6,940 bases of DNA from Pedobacter sp. (GCA_028287885.1 JAQBOT010000038.1:1-6940); one strand, 5' to 3'. Numbered from the stretch's first letter, positions 1 through 6,773 are shown. The notes: generated by a model not told the origin, from the sequence alone. A program made the numbers and translations.

Positions 1-429
1 TTTTCAAAGACATGTGAATACGCAATGCGTTCTGTGTTCTTCATCGCTCACCGGAGCAGTTCGGGAAAGCGGGTAGGGATAAAAGAGATATCTGAAGGGA
101 TCAACTCTCCGGAGCCTTTCCTGGCTAAAATTATGCAGGATCTCAGCAGGAAGGGAATTGTACAATCCGTGAAAGGACCAAATGGGGGATTTTACATGGA
201 TGCAGAGGCATTGAAAAGGCCATTGTCTGACGTGGTAAAAGCCGTTGACGGCGATGGAATTTTTAAAGGATGCGGGTTAGGTCTGGAATTTTGTTCTGAA
301 AGCAACCCCTGTCCACTGCACAATGAGTTTAAGGCTATACGAAACAACATCCAGCGCATGCTTGAGGATACCGCCATTGCCGACTTTAATGCAGATTTAA
401 ACCTTGGAATTACGAAGCTGAGAAAGTAA
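1..429 (+). CDS. Rrf2-family Fe-S transcriptional regulator, NsrR-like (5' end cut by window edge)
   Basis: Probable NO- or redox-responsive repressor. The frame is open from the first base and reads FSKTCEYAMRS, the usual N-terminus of Rrf2 proteins, so the true initiator probably lies just outside the window and the ATG at 25 is internal. The product is about 143 residues, normal for the family. A winged helix-turn-helix follows (ISEGINSPEPFLAKIMQDL, then the wing KGPNGGF). Next come three cysteines spaced CX6CX5C (codons at 271, 292 and 310), the Fe-S ligand set of IscR/NsrR proteins. Assuming one codon is missing upstream, they are C92, C99 and C105. The gene ends 44 bp before a flavohemoglobin gene in the same direction. 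That pairing is what favours an NO-sensing NsrR role over IscR-like control of cluster assembly. Family assignment is secure; the signal is inferred from context. Confidence 0.9.
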   Translation, partial: FSKTCEYAMRSVFFIAHRSSSGKRVGIKEISEGINSPEPFLAKIMQDLSRKGIVQSVKGPNGGFYMDAEALKRPLSDVVKAVDGDGIFKGCGLGLEFCSESNPCPLHNEFKAIRNNIQRMLEDTAIADFNADLNLGITKLRK

Positions 430-431
430 TA

Positions 432-455
432 TTTTTATCTAATAAAAGATAATAA
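432..455. promoter_or_regulatory. AT-rich dyad, candidate operator between the Rrf2 gene and hmp
   Basis: TTATCT (435-440) and AGATAA (447-452) form a perfect 6-bp inverted repeat around a 6-base centre. Two further pairs follow outside one mismatch (TT 432-433 with AA 454-455). It lies just after the regulator stop codon and 18 bp before the hmp start, a fitting place for a site bound by a dimeric Rrf2 repressor. It does not match the proteobacterial NsrR consensus as I know it, and AT-rich spacers produce such dyads by chance. It is not a convincing terminator, because the stem has only two G-C pairs. Confidence 0.35.
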
Positions 456-473
456 GGTGTTAATATATTCTAT

Positions 474-1685
474 ATGAAAATTGAACAAATCCAGTTAATT
501 AGCGCAACAGTACCTATATTGAAAGAGCATGGTGTATTATTAACCAAGCACTTCTACAACCGGATGTTTACGCATCATCCAGAACTTAAAAACATGTTTA
601 ACATGGGGAATCAACAAAGTGGCAAGCAACAGACAGCCTTGGCGATGGCGGTTTTGGCATACGCCGAGAACATCGCGAACCCGAGTGTACTGATGCCTGT
701 AATAGATCACATTGGACATAAGCATGTAAGTTTAGACATCAGACCAGAACATTACCAGATTGTCGGAGAACATCTAATCGCTTCTATTAAAGAAGTCCTT
801 GGCGAGGCAGCAAGCCCCGCAATATTGGACGCCTGGACTGCGGCATACCAGCAACTTGCAGCAGTTATGTCCGGCAACGAAGCAGGTCTTTACGAGAAAA
901 AAGCGGCGCAACTGCATGGCTGGACGGGGTGGAGGCCCTTCATTGTCCGCGAGAAAATAGTGGAATCTGCTGAGATTACTTCTTTCCATCTGTACCCTGC
1001 AGATGCTGGACATACCATGATCCATATTCCTGGACAATACATTAGCGTTCGTACTTTTATTCCGGAAATTAACCTTTATCAGGCTCGTCAATACAGCATT
1101 TCCAGCACACCTAATGTTGATTACTATCGTATTTCTGTGAAAAGAGAAAAAGGTGCAGCCTTAGATACAAATGGATTGATTAGCAACCACCTTCACGATG
1201 CTGTTGGACTTGGAGATGTAATAAACTTAACTGCACCTGCAGGAGAATTCAAGTTGGACGCCGACCTTGCTACCCCGGTAGTTTTAATTAGTGGTGGTGT
1301 AGGTTTAACTCCAATGATCAGCATGCTGCAGAATTTAGTGGCAAAAGATTATTCATTTCCAATTACATGGCTTCATGGATGCAGGAACCGCGAAGTTCAT
1401 GCATTCAAAGCTCAGCTTGACGAAATTGTGAACACATGCGATTATGTGGAGCAAACTGTATTCTATGATTCAGCAACGGAATTAGACAAGCAGGAGGGGA
1501 TCAAGGAAGGATTTCTTGACCTGAAGAGTCTGGACGTAATTTCTAGCAACCCAGGTGCTAATTATTACGTTTGCGGTCCCGCTGCATTCATCCGCAAACA
1601 ATATTCCGATTTGATAGCAATGGGAGTTGAAAAAGAATCAATTATGTTCGAAGAATTTGGGCCGGCCTTGATCCAAATGAACTAA
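474..1685 (+). CDS. hmp: Flavohemoglobin, nitric oxide dioxygenase
   Basis: Cytoplasmic enzyme that uses O2 and NAD(P)H to oxidise NO to nitrate. At 403 residues it is full length and follows E. coli Hmp end to end. The globin domain (about 1-140) has the B10 tyrosine Y28 in HFYNRMF, E7 glutamine Q52, proximal heme ligand H84 in GHKHVSL, and Y94 and E136, the residues that polarise the proximal histidine. The FAD domain (about 152-262) contains RQYS at 205-208. The NAD domain (about 266-400) contains GGVGLTP at 274-280, CGP at 367-369 and the C-terminal EEFGP at 393-397. No key residue is missing. The ATG at 474 gives the expected N-terminus; AAGGTG at 454-459 is a weak and rather distant ribosome-binding candidate. 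The Rrf2 gene directly upstream is the likely regulator, and transcription should end at the hairpin at 1728-1762. Confidence 0.97.
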   Translation: MKIEQIQLISATVPILKEHGVLLTKHFYNRMFTHHPELKNMFNMGNQQSGKQQTALAMAVLAYAENIANPSVLMPVIDHIGHKHVSLDIRPEHYQIVGEHLIASIKEVLGEAASPAILDAWTAAYQQLAAVMSGNEAGLYEKKAAQLHGWTGWRPFIVREKIVESAEITSFHLYPADAGHTMIHIPGQYISVRTFIPEINLYQARQYSISSTPNVDYYRISVKREKGAALDTNGLISNHLHDAVGLGDVINLTAPAGEFKLDADLATPVVLISGGVGLTPMISMLQNLVAKDYSFPITWLHGCRNREVHAFKAQLDEIVNTCDYVEQTVFYDSATELDKQEGIKEGFLDLKSLDVISSNPGANYYVCGPAAFIRKQYSDLIAMGVEKESIMFEEFGPALIQMN

Positions 1686-1727
1686 AGAATAACACGTGTG
1701 CTGCAGGTGCTTTGTACCTGTTTGAGC

Positions 1728-1762
1728 AAAGGAGTTCCGGTGAAACCGAAACTCCTTTTTTT
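1728..1762 (+). terminator. Rho-independent terminator after hmp
   Basis: AAAGGAGTT (1728-1736) pairs with AACTCCTTT (1750-1758). After one C/A mismatch (1737/1749), CGGT (1738-1741) pairs with ACCG (1745-1748) around a GAA loop. The 3' arm runs into seven consecutive T residues (1756-1762). It sits about 43 bp after the hmp stop codon and is the strongest intrinsic terminator in the window. The run of A before the stem means it could also act weakly on the minus strand. Confidence 0.9.
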
Positions 1763-1920
1763 GTATGCAAGATTTGTGGTGTAAACCGTCCGGAGTTTGG
1801 CCGTTCTCCGACTGAAAATTGCGCAAAGTTTAAACAGCCTTTTTGGTGTAGAAAACTGTAACACAAGTCAGGAAAGCTTTTGACTAAGTGGCGCATTCCT
1901 ACTTGTTCTTTCCGGCATTG

Positions 1921-1994
1921 CTGGGGCGTTGGTAGGGCCTCGCTAGGGCCTTGCTAGGGCTAATGGCCCTAGCAAGGCTTTAACTACCCCCCAG
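1921..1994. repeat. Long GC-rich hairpin element with an 11-bp tandem repeat in one arm
   Basis: The core is a perfect 13-bp stem: GCCTTGCTAGGGC (1948-1960) pairs with GCCCTAGCAAGGC (1966-1978) around a TAATG loop. Further out GGTAG (1931-1935) pairs with CTACC (1984-1988), and CTGGGG (1921-1926) pairs with CCCCAG (1989-1994). The left arm contains an 11-bp repeat beginning TAGGGCC at 1933, 1944 and 1955: two full copies that differ by one base (TCGC against TTGC) and a partial third. It is much more GC-rich than the sequence to its right and lacks a T-run, so it is not a standard terminator. It resembles the REP or small palindromic repeat elements found between bacterial genes; membership in a family is inferred. 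Confidence 0.7.
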
Positions 1995-2052
1995 AAATAA
2001 TAAAGCAATGACTTAAACCTGTGCAGCAGGGTTCATGCTATTGTACTGGTAA

Positions 2053-2086
2053 TTGTTTAGTAGATTTACCGTTTCTAATACTTTAA
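2053..2086 (+). promoter_or_regulatory. Tentative promoter for the heme oxygenase-phytochrome operon
   Basis: TTG at 2053-2055 and TACTTTAA at 2079-2086 resemble the Bacteroidota -33 (TTTG) and -7 (TAnnTTTG) elements. The spacing is 23 bp, at the long end, and the -7 matches only partly. A start site near 2093 would leave a short leader before the coding region. The gene must have a promoter somewhere in this AT-rich stretch because a terminator and a hairpin separate it from hmp, but the exact site is weakly supported. Confidence 0.25.
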
Positions 2087-2110
2087 TCTAAGACCTACAA
2101 ATTCACAGCT

Positions 2111-2689
2111 TTGGTAACATCAGAAAAACTAAAATCTTATACCCGTTCAAACCACCAGGAACTAGAAAAAAAGATCATTGGCAAAATCCGAAATATTCAG
2201 AATAAATCCGATTATATTGAGCTTTTGCAGTGGTTTTATAACTACTTTGGCGCCATAGAAGCCAAGATCAATTCTTACATCGATGCCAGGGAGCTGGAAG
2301 ACCATTTGCAAAGAAGAAAGACCAGCACACTGCTTAGCGATATTACTACTTTAGGCGGAACTGCCAACCAAACGATCGGAGCTGAGGACCTTCCCGAGTT
2401 CAACAATCACCTTCAGGCTTTTGGAGCCTTGTATGTTTTGGAAGGTTCTACACTAGGCGGCCCGCACATAAGTAAGATGATTCAAAAACAGCTGAAAGAT
2501 TACGATGGACATGGGTTCAGCTTTTTTAACAGCTACGGTGATCAGACTGATATGATGTGGAATAAGTTTAAAGCCGTTTTGGACACACAGGCGGAAAATG
2601 AAACTGAGCAGGAAGAAATACTTCAATCTGCTGATGAGACCTTTTTGAAATTTAAAACCTGGATTGAAAAACAGGCCAACCTCAATTAA
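2111..2689 (+). CDS. bphO: Heme oxygenase, biliverdin-producing, BphO type
   Basis: Cytoplasmic enzyme that opens heme to biliverdin, CO and iron; here its product is almost certainly the chromophore for the phytochrome encoded next. The 192 residues match the usual bacterial size. Visible marks are the proximal heme-ligand histidine H15 in TRSNHQELE and the glycine-rich distal helix YVLEGSTLGG (108-117), which lets the heme bend and binds oxygen. The start is unusual. The frame is open back to a stop codon at 2084-2086 but contains no ATG or GTG before H15, so TTG at 2111 is the only common start codon that keeps the first helix. No clear Shine-Dalgarno sequence precedes it. The next gene begins 6 bp after the stop codon, indicating co-transcription. 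Function is confident, the exact start less so. Confidence 0.92.
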   Translation: MVTSEKLKSYTRSNHQELEKKIIGKIRNIQNKSDYIELLQWFYNYFGAIEAKINSYIDARELEDHLQRRKTSTLLSDITTLGGTANQTIGAEDLPEFNNHLQAFGALYVLEGSTLGGPHISKMIQKQLKDYDGHGFSFFNSYGDQTDMMWNKFKAVLDTQAENETEQEEILQSADETFLKFKTWIEKQANLN

Positions 2690-2695
2690 TTTACC

Positions 2696-4912
2696 ATGGA
2701 TACGATTGACCTAACGAACTGCGAACAAGAACCTATCCACATCCCTGGAAAAATTCAATCTCATGGTTTTTTGATTGGCATAGATCAACAGTACGTAATA
2801 ACCCATTGCAGCGACAATGTTTCCAAATTTTTGCCTGTTGAACCTGCGATTATATTGGGCAAGTCGTTGAGCCTGTTGGACAGTTTTATTGAAAGAGCTG
2901 ATTCGGGCGATCTTCTAATTCAATTGGTTAAGTTATCCCAAACTGTCGAAGGCCTTGAACCATTTAACTCTTATCCCCTAAAAATAAGTGGGAAGCTATT
3001 CAATGTAATTCTCTCCGCCTCAGATGACTATTTTTTGTTGGATTTTGAGCCAGAAATTTCTAGCCTGGATTCCGATATCAGACGAATAATCGGCAGCTCC
3101 CTTTCGGAGATGCTTGCAGACACCAACCTAAACCGGCTGCTTGCCAATTCGGCCGAACAGGTAAAAAGAATTATTGGATACGACCGGGTCATGATTTACA
3201 AATTTCATGAGGATGGTCATGGGGAAGTCGTCTCAGAAGTGAGCGAGCCAGGTCTCGACCCTTTTTTTGGCTTACACTATCCGGCTTCAGACATCCCAAG
3301 GCAAGCACGTGAACTCTATAAAGTGAATTTAACGCGTTTGATTGCTGATGTTACAACAGAGCCGGCAGCACTGGTTTGTTATGGAGATGCAGAATCAACC
3401 TTGGATCTGACTAATTCAGGTCTTCGGGCAGTATCGCCTGTTCATATACAGTATTTAAAAAACATGGGCGTCGCCTCTAGTTTTAGTCTTTCGCTTTTAC
3501 ACCAGAATGAGCTTTGGGGTTTGGTAGCCTGCCATAATTATACACCCAGGTTTATCAATTACAGGCAGCGAGATGCGGCTAAGCTCATCGGACAAGTTCT
3601 TTCATCCGCTTTAAGCTTCCGCATACTGGAAGAAACGAAAAACAAGTCTGGAAAGTTTAGCGCTGCTGTGGATGCACTTAACAAACAGCTTCTTCGCGAT
3701 ACGAGTATTGTGGAGGCACTGCTGAATCACGATACTACCCTGGCGGATGCGGTTGAAGCTACAGGTGCCGTGCTTATTTTTGAGAACCAGTACTACCTTT
3801 TGGGTGATACGCCACCACTTGCATTTATTAAAGAATTGAAACTCTGGCTAGATGATCAGAATCAGGAAGAGCCTCTTCAAATAAGCAATTTATCGGCTCG
3901 TTTTCCATCTGCATCAAAGTTTGCGGAAAAAGCGAGCGGCCTACTTGCCTGCAGGTTAACTAAAGAGCTGAACGAATATTTATTGTGGTTCCGGCCCGAG
4001 GTGATCAGCACCGTAAGATGGGCAGGGAACCCGAACAAACCGGTGGAGTTGAGTTCCGAAGGTACACTTGGGATATCTCCGCGTAAGTCATTTGCTACCT
4101 GGTTGCAAACTGTAGAGCATACTGCTGAAGCCTGGAGAGATGAAGATTTGGAATCTGTAATACAGCTGAGAGAGGGAATTTCTTATGCGATAAGCCGTAA
4201 AGCCTCAGAGCTCCGCCTCCTAAATGAAAGGTTAAAGGTTGCCTACGATGAATTGGATGCATTCAGTTACACCATTTCGCATGATCTCAAAAACCCACTC
4301 GCTTCAATAAAGAGCTATGCACAACTTCTTCCAAGAAAGTTTGACCTGGAACCAGATGCGAAACATATGGTAGGACGAATATTGAATGCTGCAGATAGAA
4401 TGCAAAACATGATCACTGAGGTGCTTAATTATTCGCAGGTTGGTCAGTCTGTTACGAACTGGAACACGGTAAATATGCATGCCTTGTTGGACGAACTTCG
4501 TCTTGAGCTGATGATATCAAGTCATCAAGATCATTTGCAGATCAATATCGGGCATGTAGAGGAAATACATGGGGATCAGACGATGGTGCAGCAGGTTTTT
4601 TCAAACCTGCTCGGTAACGCCGTTAAATATTCCGGAAAATCTGAAAACCCGAGGGTCGATGTTTGTGCACAGGATCTTGGCTACGCAATACAGTATGTTG
4701 TAACGGACAACGGCATCGGCATTGATCATGCCGATCAAGCAAAGATTTTTGATTTGTTCTCCCGTTCTGGGAAAGTCAGCGACTTCGAGGGCTCTGGCGT
4801 AGGACTTTCTATTGTAAAAAAGATCATGGAGAAACATGAAGGTAAAATATGGGTTGAAAGCAACGGTGAAAATGGGAGTGCCTTCTATGTGCAATTTAAA
4901 AAGCTAACATAA
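2696..4912 (+). CDS. bphP: Bacteriophytochrome sensor histidine kinase
   Basis: Red/far-red light sensor that binds biliverdin and controls its own kinase. The 738 residues have the classic order. The N-terminal TNCEQEPIHIPG carries the biliverdin-linking cysteine C9. A PAS domain spans about 15-120. The GAF domain (about 135-315) has PASDIP at 196-201 with D199, H250 and Y253 in SPVHIQYL, and H280, all matching chromophore-pocket residues of DrBphP. The PHY domain (about 325-500) has the tongue motifs WAGN (442-445) and PRKSF (462-466). The kinase has phospho-acceptor H529 in SYTISHDLKNPL, an N box around N637-N641, a G1 box DNGIGID (671-677), an F box near 685-689 and a G2 box GSGVGLS (699-705). 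No receiver domain is attached and no response regulator gene is in the window. The ATG is 6 bp after the heme oxygenase stop codon. No transmembrane segment is seen, so it should be cytosolic. Confidence 0.97.
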   Translation: MDTIDLTNCEQEPIHIPGKIQSHGFLIGIDQQYVITHCSDNVSKFLPVEPAIILGKSLSLLDSFIERADSGDLLIQLVKLSQTVEGLEPFNSYPLKISGKLFNVILSASDDYFLLDFEPEISSLDSDIRRIIGSSLSEMLADTNLNRLLANSAEQVKRIIGYDRVMIYKFHEDGHGEVVSEVSEPGLDPFFGLHYPASDIPRQARELYKVNLTRLIADVTTEPAALVCYGDAESTLDLTNSGLRAVSPVHIQYLKNMGVASSFSLSLLHQNELWGLVACHNYTPRFINYRQRDAAKLIGQVLSSALSFRILEETKNKSGKFSAAVDALNKQLLRDTSIVEALLNHDTTLADAVEATGAVLIFENQYYLLGDTPPLAFIKELKLWLDDQNQEEPLQISNLSARFPSASKFAEKASGLLACRLTKELNEYLLWFRPEVISTVRWAGNPNKPVELSSEGTLGISPRKSFATWLQTVEHTAEAWRDEDLESVIQLREGISYAISRKASELRLLNERLKVAYDELDAFSYTISHDLKNPLASIKSYAQLLPRKFDLEPDAKHMVGRILNAADRMQNMITEVLNYSQVGQSVTNWNTVNMHALLDELRLELMISSHQDHLQINIGHVEEIHGDQTMVQQVFSNLLGNAVKYSGKSENPRVDVCAQDLGYAIQYVVTDNGIGIDHADQAKIFDLFSRSGKVSDFEGSGVGLSIVKKIMEKHEGKIWVESNGENGSAFYVQFKKLT

Positions 4913-4977
4913 TCCTAAATTTTTCCAGCATTGTATCGATTGTAGTATATTGTTATAAATATATCAGTTAAGAAGAG

Positions 4978-5006
4978 AACAAATCGAATATATTTTTAAA
5001 TTTGTT
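4978..5006 (+). promoter_or_regulatory. Candidate promoter -7 element and overlapping dyad before the sigma factor gene
   Basis: TAAATTTG at 4997-5004 matches the Bacteroidota -7 consensus TAnnTTTG exactly and would place the transcript start near 5011, just before the ATG at 5023. No good -33 TTG lies at the proper distance, as expected if an activator or another sigma factor is needed. A 7-bp inverted repeat, AACAAAT (4978-4984) and ATTTGTT (5000-5006), overlaps the element and could be a binding site. The region is very AT-rich, so chance is a real alternative. Confidence 0.4.
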
Positions 5007-5022
5007 AAAAGCAAATTCCAAA

Positions 5023-5601
5023 ATGAACTATCGTAATCTCTCAGACGATGCTCTCCTCGCCCTTTATAAGGATAGCGATTCGGATGCTTATAAAGAAATT
5101 TACCTTAGATATTGGAAACAAGTCTACCATGTGGCCTTTAAAAAGCTACATAATAAAGAGATTGCCGAAGAGTTGACTCAAAATCTTTTTGTAGACCTAT
5201 GGAAACGTCGGGAGAACCTTGCTATCAATAGCTTGGGTGGATATCTTTTTGGTTCGTTAAAATTTGCAATTATCAACTACTTCAGATCCCAGATTGTACA
5301 GGAAAAGTATCAAGTCCATATGCTGAAGTCCAAGCCGGAGAATGAAAGCTGCGATCACCTGATCCTGTTGCATGACCTCGCTGATGCCTTGAACAAAGGC
5401 ATTGATCTGCTGCCGAAAAAAACCGCAGAAGTCTTTAAGTTGAGCCGCATCAACAACTATTCTGTGAAAGACATCTCCAAAGCGATGAATATCTCTGAAA
5501 AAACCGTTGAATACCACATTACACAATCCCTGAAAACAATGCGTTTTCATCTTAGGGAATACCTTTTACTTCTACTTTTTCTTAGTATAACCTTATTGTA
5601 A
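5023..5601 (+). CDS. ECF RNA polymerase sigma factor, FecI-like, Bacteroidota type
   Basis: Sigma-70 family member expected to direct transcription of the linked receptor genes when released by its anti-sigma factor. From ATG 5023 the protein has 192 residues. Region 2 spans about 22-90 (IYLRYWKQVYHVAFKKL, then EELTQNLFVDLWKRRE). Region 4 spans about 125-178, with the helix-turn-helix YSVKDISKAMNISEKTVEYH. The hydrophobic tail LLLLLFLSITLL is common in sigma factors of this Bacteroidota subfamily. An in-frame TTG at 5002 would add seven residues, but it overlaps the candidate -7 element and those residues lack conservation, so the ATG is preferred. The fecR-like gene follows after 65 bp. That order, together with a receptor start after it, is the standard cell-surface signalling arrangement for polysaccharide, siderophore or other nutrient uptake. 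The substrate cannot be read from this gene. Confidence 0.93.
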   Translation: MNYRNLSDDALLALYKDSDSDAYKEIYLRYWKQVYHVAFKKLHNKEIAEELTQNLFVDLWKRRENLAINSLGGYLFGSLKFAIINYFRSQIVQEKYQVHMLKSKPENESCDHLILLHDLADALNKGIDLLPKKTAEVFKLSRINNYSVKDISKAMNISEKTVEYHITQSLKTMRFHLREYLLLLLFLSITLL

Positions 5602-5666
5602 AGAAATTGTAAAGTTTCTTAGGGATGCCTGCCATTTAGTTGACATGTATATAAAAGCGGCTATCA

Positions 5667-6710
5667 ATGAGCAGGGAAACTTTCCAAAACTTACTCGAAA
5701 AATACGAAAGTGGACTTTGCACGCCAGCGGAAAAGCAGATCGTAGAGAAGTGGTATGGACTGCTCGATTCGGAAGATTGCGTTTTGGAACCTGGAGAGCT
5801 TTCATCTCTTGAGCAAAAGCTTTGGGACAAGATCAACTTGCGGAATTCTGAAGAAGACTCGATTCTCAGTGTTAGCAACGGCAAAGGTTATTGGAATTTC
5901 AAGAAGGTACTTGGAATAGCGGCGATGATCAGCTTTGCTATGATCCTGTTGATATTAAACAGAAATGCGGTTAAGGACAGGAATGCTGTCTTCCTCAGCA
6001 AAAATGCGCCTATACTTAAAACATTTTATAACGGAGGGCATAGTCCAAAATCGATCACTTTGGAAGACGGGAGTAAGGTAACGTTGGAACCTATGGCACG
6101 CCTAACTTTTCCTGAGCACTTTAAAGATTCTTTAAGGGAAGTGTCTTTGGATGGAAATGGATTTTTCCTGATTAGCAAGAACCCAAAAAGACCTTTTCTC
6201 GTTTACAACAAACAAATTGTTACCCGGGTACTTGGAACAAGCTTCAGTATCAGGCTAAATCCAGGCACCAATGAAACGGAAGTGACCGTTAAAACCGGTA
6301 AGGTTCGTGTAACGCCAAACCGCGAAACAGGTGCAATCATGGTTCCAGAGCTTTTCGTAAAGCCGACGGCTGTAACGCTAATTCCAAATGAAAAAGCAAT
6401 TTACAATGTCTCCAAGAAAGGATTTAGTACTACGCTTGCCGATAATCCGGTTCCTGTTGTTAAGATTCATAAAAGTTCGCCCACTTCGTCGTCACCGTTT
6501 AGCGATGCACTTGTAAAAGACGTTGTAGCCAGTCTTATGGATACTTATGGAATTCACATCATTCTGAAATCTGATGACTTAAAAGCCATCACTTTTACGG
6601 GTGATCTCTCTTCGCTGAACTTGTATAGCAAGCTTGATTTCTTGTGCCAATCGATCGATGCCCAATATCATATTGAAGGAACACAAATTATAATAGTAAA
6701 AAATCACTAG
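5667..6710 (+). CDS. FecR-family anti-sigma factor with C-terminal DUF4974 domain
   Basis: Inner-membrane protein that holds the neighbouring sigma factor and receives the signal from an outer-membrane receptor through the periplasm. The 347 residues are typical. A cytoplasmic N-terminal part (1-78) begins with the family pattern LLEKYESGLCTPAEKQIVEKWY and should bind the sigma factor. One transmembrane segment covers about 81-98 (VLGIAAMISFAMILLILN). A periplasmic FecR domain spans about 125-216, including ITLEDGSKVTLEP and the segment VTRVLGTSFSI. The C-terminal DUF4974 module covers about 280-345 (MDTYGIHIILKSDDL, then ITFTGDLSSLNLYSKLDFLCQSI), the part thought to meet the receptor's signalling domain. 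The ATG at 5667 gives the expected N-terminus and has no strong ribosome-binding site. Nothing is truncated. Confidence 0.95.
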   Translation: MSRETFQNLLEKYESGLCTPAEKQIVEKWYGLLDSEDCVLEPGELSSLEQKLWDKINLRNSEEDSILSVSNGKGYWNFKKVLGIAAMISFAMILLILNRNAVKDRNAVFLSKNAPILKTFYNGGHSPKSITLEDGSKVTLEPMARLTFPEHFKDSLREVSLDGNGFFLISKNPKRPFLVYNKQIVTRVLGTSFSIRLNPGTNETEVTVKTGKVRVTPNRETGAIMVPELFVKPTAVTLIPNEKAIYNVSKKGFSTTLADNPVPVVKIHKSSPTSSSPFSDALVKDVVASLMDTYGIHIILKSDDLKAITFTGDLSSLNLYSKLDFLCQSIDAQYHIEGTQIIIVKNH

Positions 6711-6746
6711 CACTTAACCTAAAAACCAACGCCTATGAGCACTTAA
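6709..6746. repeat. 9-bp direct repeat AGCACTTAA after the fecR-like gene
   Basis: AGCACTTAA occurs at 6709-6717, overlapping the stop codon of the anti-sigma gene, and again at 6738-6746. The starts are 29 bp apart, close to three helical turns, so one protein face could bind both. No family site is recognised, and two copies of a 9-mer may be coincidence. Confidence 0.3.
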
Positions 6747-6773
6747 ATTTACATTCAGGTTTAATTAAAAATG

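Larger units (their letters stand above)
1686..2110. other. Long intergenic region between hmp and the heme oxygenase gene
   Basis: This 425-bp stretch has no credible gene. From left to right it contains an 8-bp palindrome ACACGTGT (1692-1699), a small CAGGT/ACCTG hairpin (1704-1720), the hmp terminator, about 160 bp with no recognisable structure, the long repeat hairpin (1921-1994), and an AT-rich leader that should hold the promoter of the next operon. Minus-strand open frames reaching in from the hmp 3' end show no family resemblance and cross the terminator. A 16-codon plus-strand frame at 1765-1815 has no support. Confidence 0.75.

Noticed and set aside
774..1091. Minus-strand 105-codon open frame inside hmp
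   Set aside because: It is antisense to a fully conserved flavohemoglobin sequence and has no recognisable domain; a coding shadow.
1791..1810. CGGAG/CTCCG hairpin
   Set aside because: The stem is only 5 bp with a 10-base loop and no T-run; common by chance.
1765..1815. A 16-codon plus-strand frame just after the hmp terminator
   Set aside because: It starts in the tail of the terminator, has no ribosome-binding site and shows no recognisable sequence.
1642..1896. Overlapping minus-strand open frames (up to 84 codons) at the end of hmp and in the spacer
   Set aside because: They run antisense through the hmp 3' end and the terminator, resemble no family I know, and several overlap one another in different frames.
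1933..1978. The TAGGGCC iterations as a CRISPR array
   Set aside because: The 11-bp units are contiguous with no spacers and no cas genes are present.
4601..4894. Minus-strand 97-codon open frame inside the phytochrome kinase domain
   Set aside because: It is opposite the conserved HATPase motifs and has no family resemblance.
4945..4962. TATATT/AATATA inverted repeat after the phytochrome gene as a terminator
   Set aside because: It has no G-C pairs in the stem and no T-run, so it cannot be a convincing intrinsic terminator.
5257..5550. Minus-strand 97-codon open frame inside the sigma factor gene
   Set aside because: It is antisense to sigma regions 2 and 4 and not recognisable.
5601..5620. 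AAGAAA/TTTCTT hairpin at the sigma factor stop codon
   Set aside because: The weak 6-bp AT-rich stem lacks a T-run, and the anti-sigma gene that follows is expected to be co-transcribed.
5640..5645. TTGACA as a -35 box before the anti-sigma gene
   Set aside because: This phylum does not use the TTGACA/TATAAT pattern, and the gene is expected to share a transcript with the sigma factor gene.
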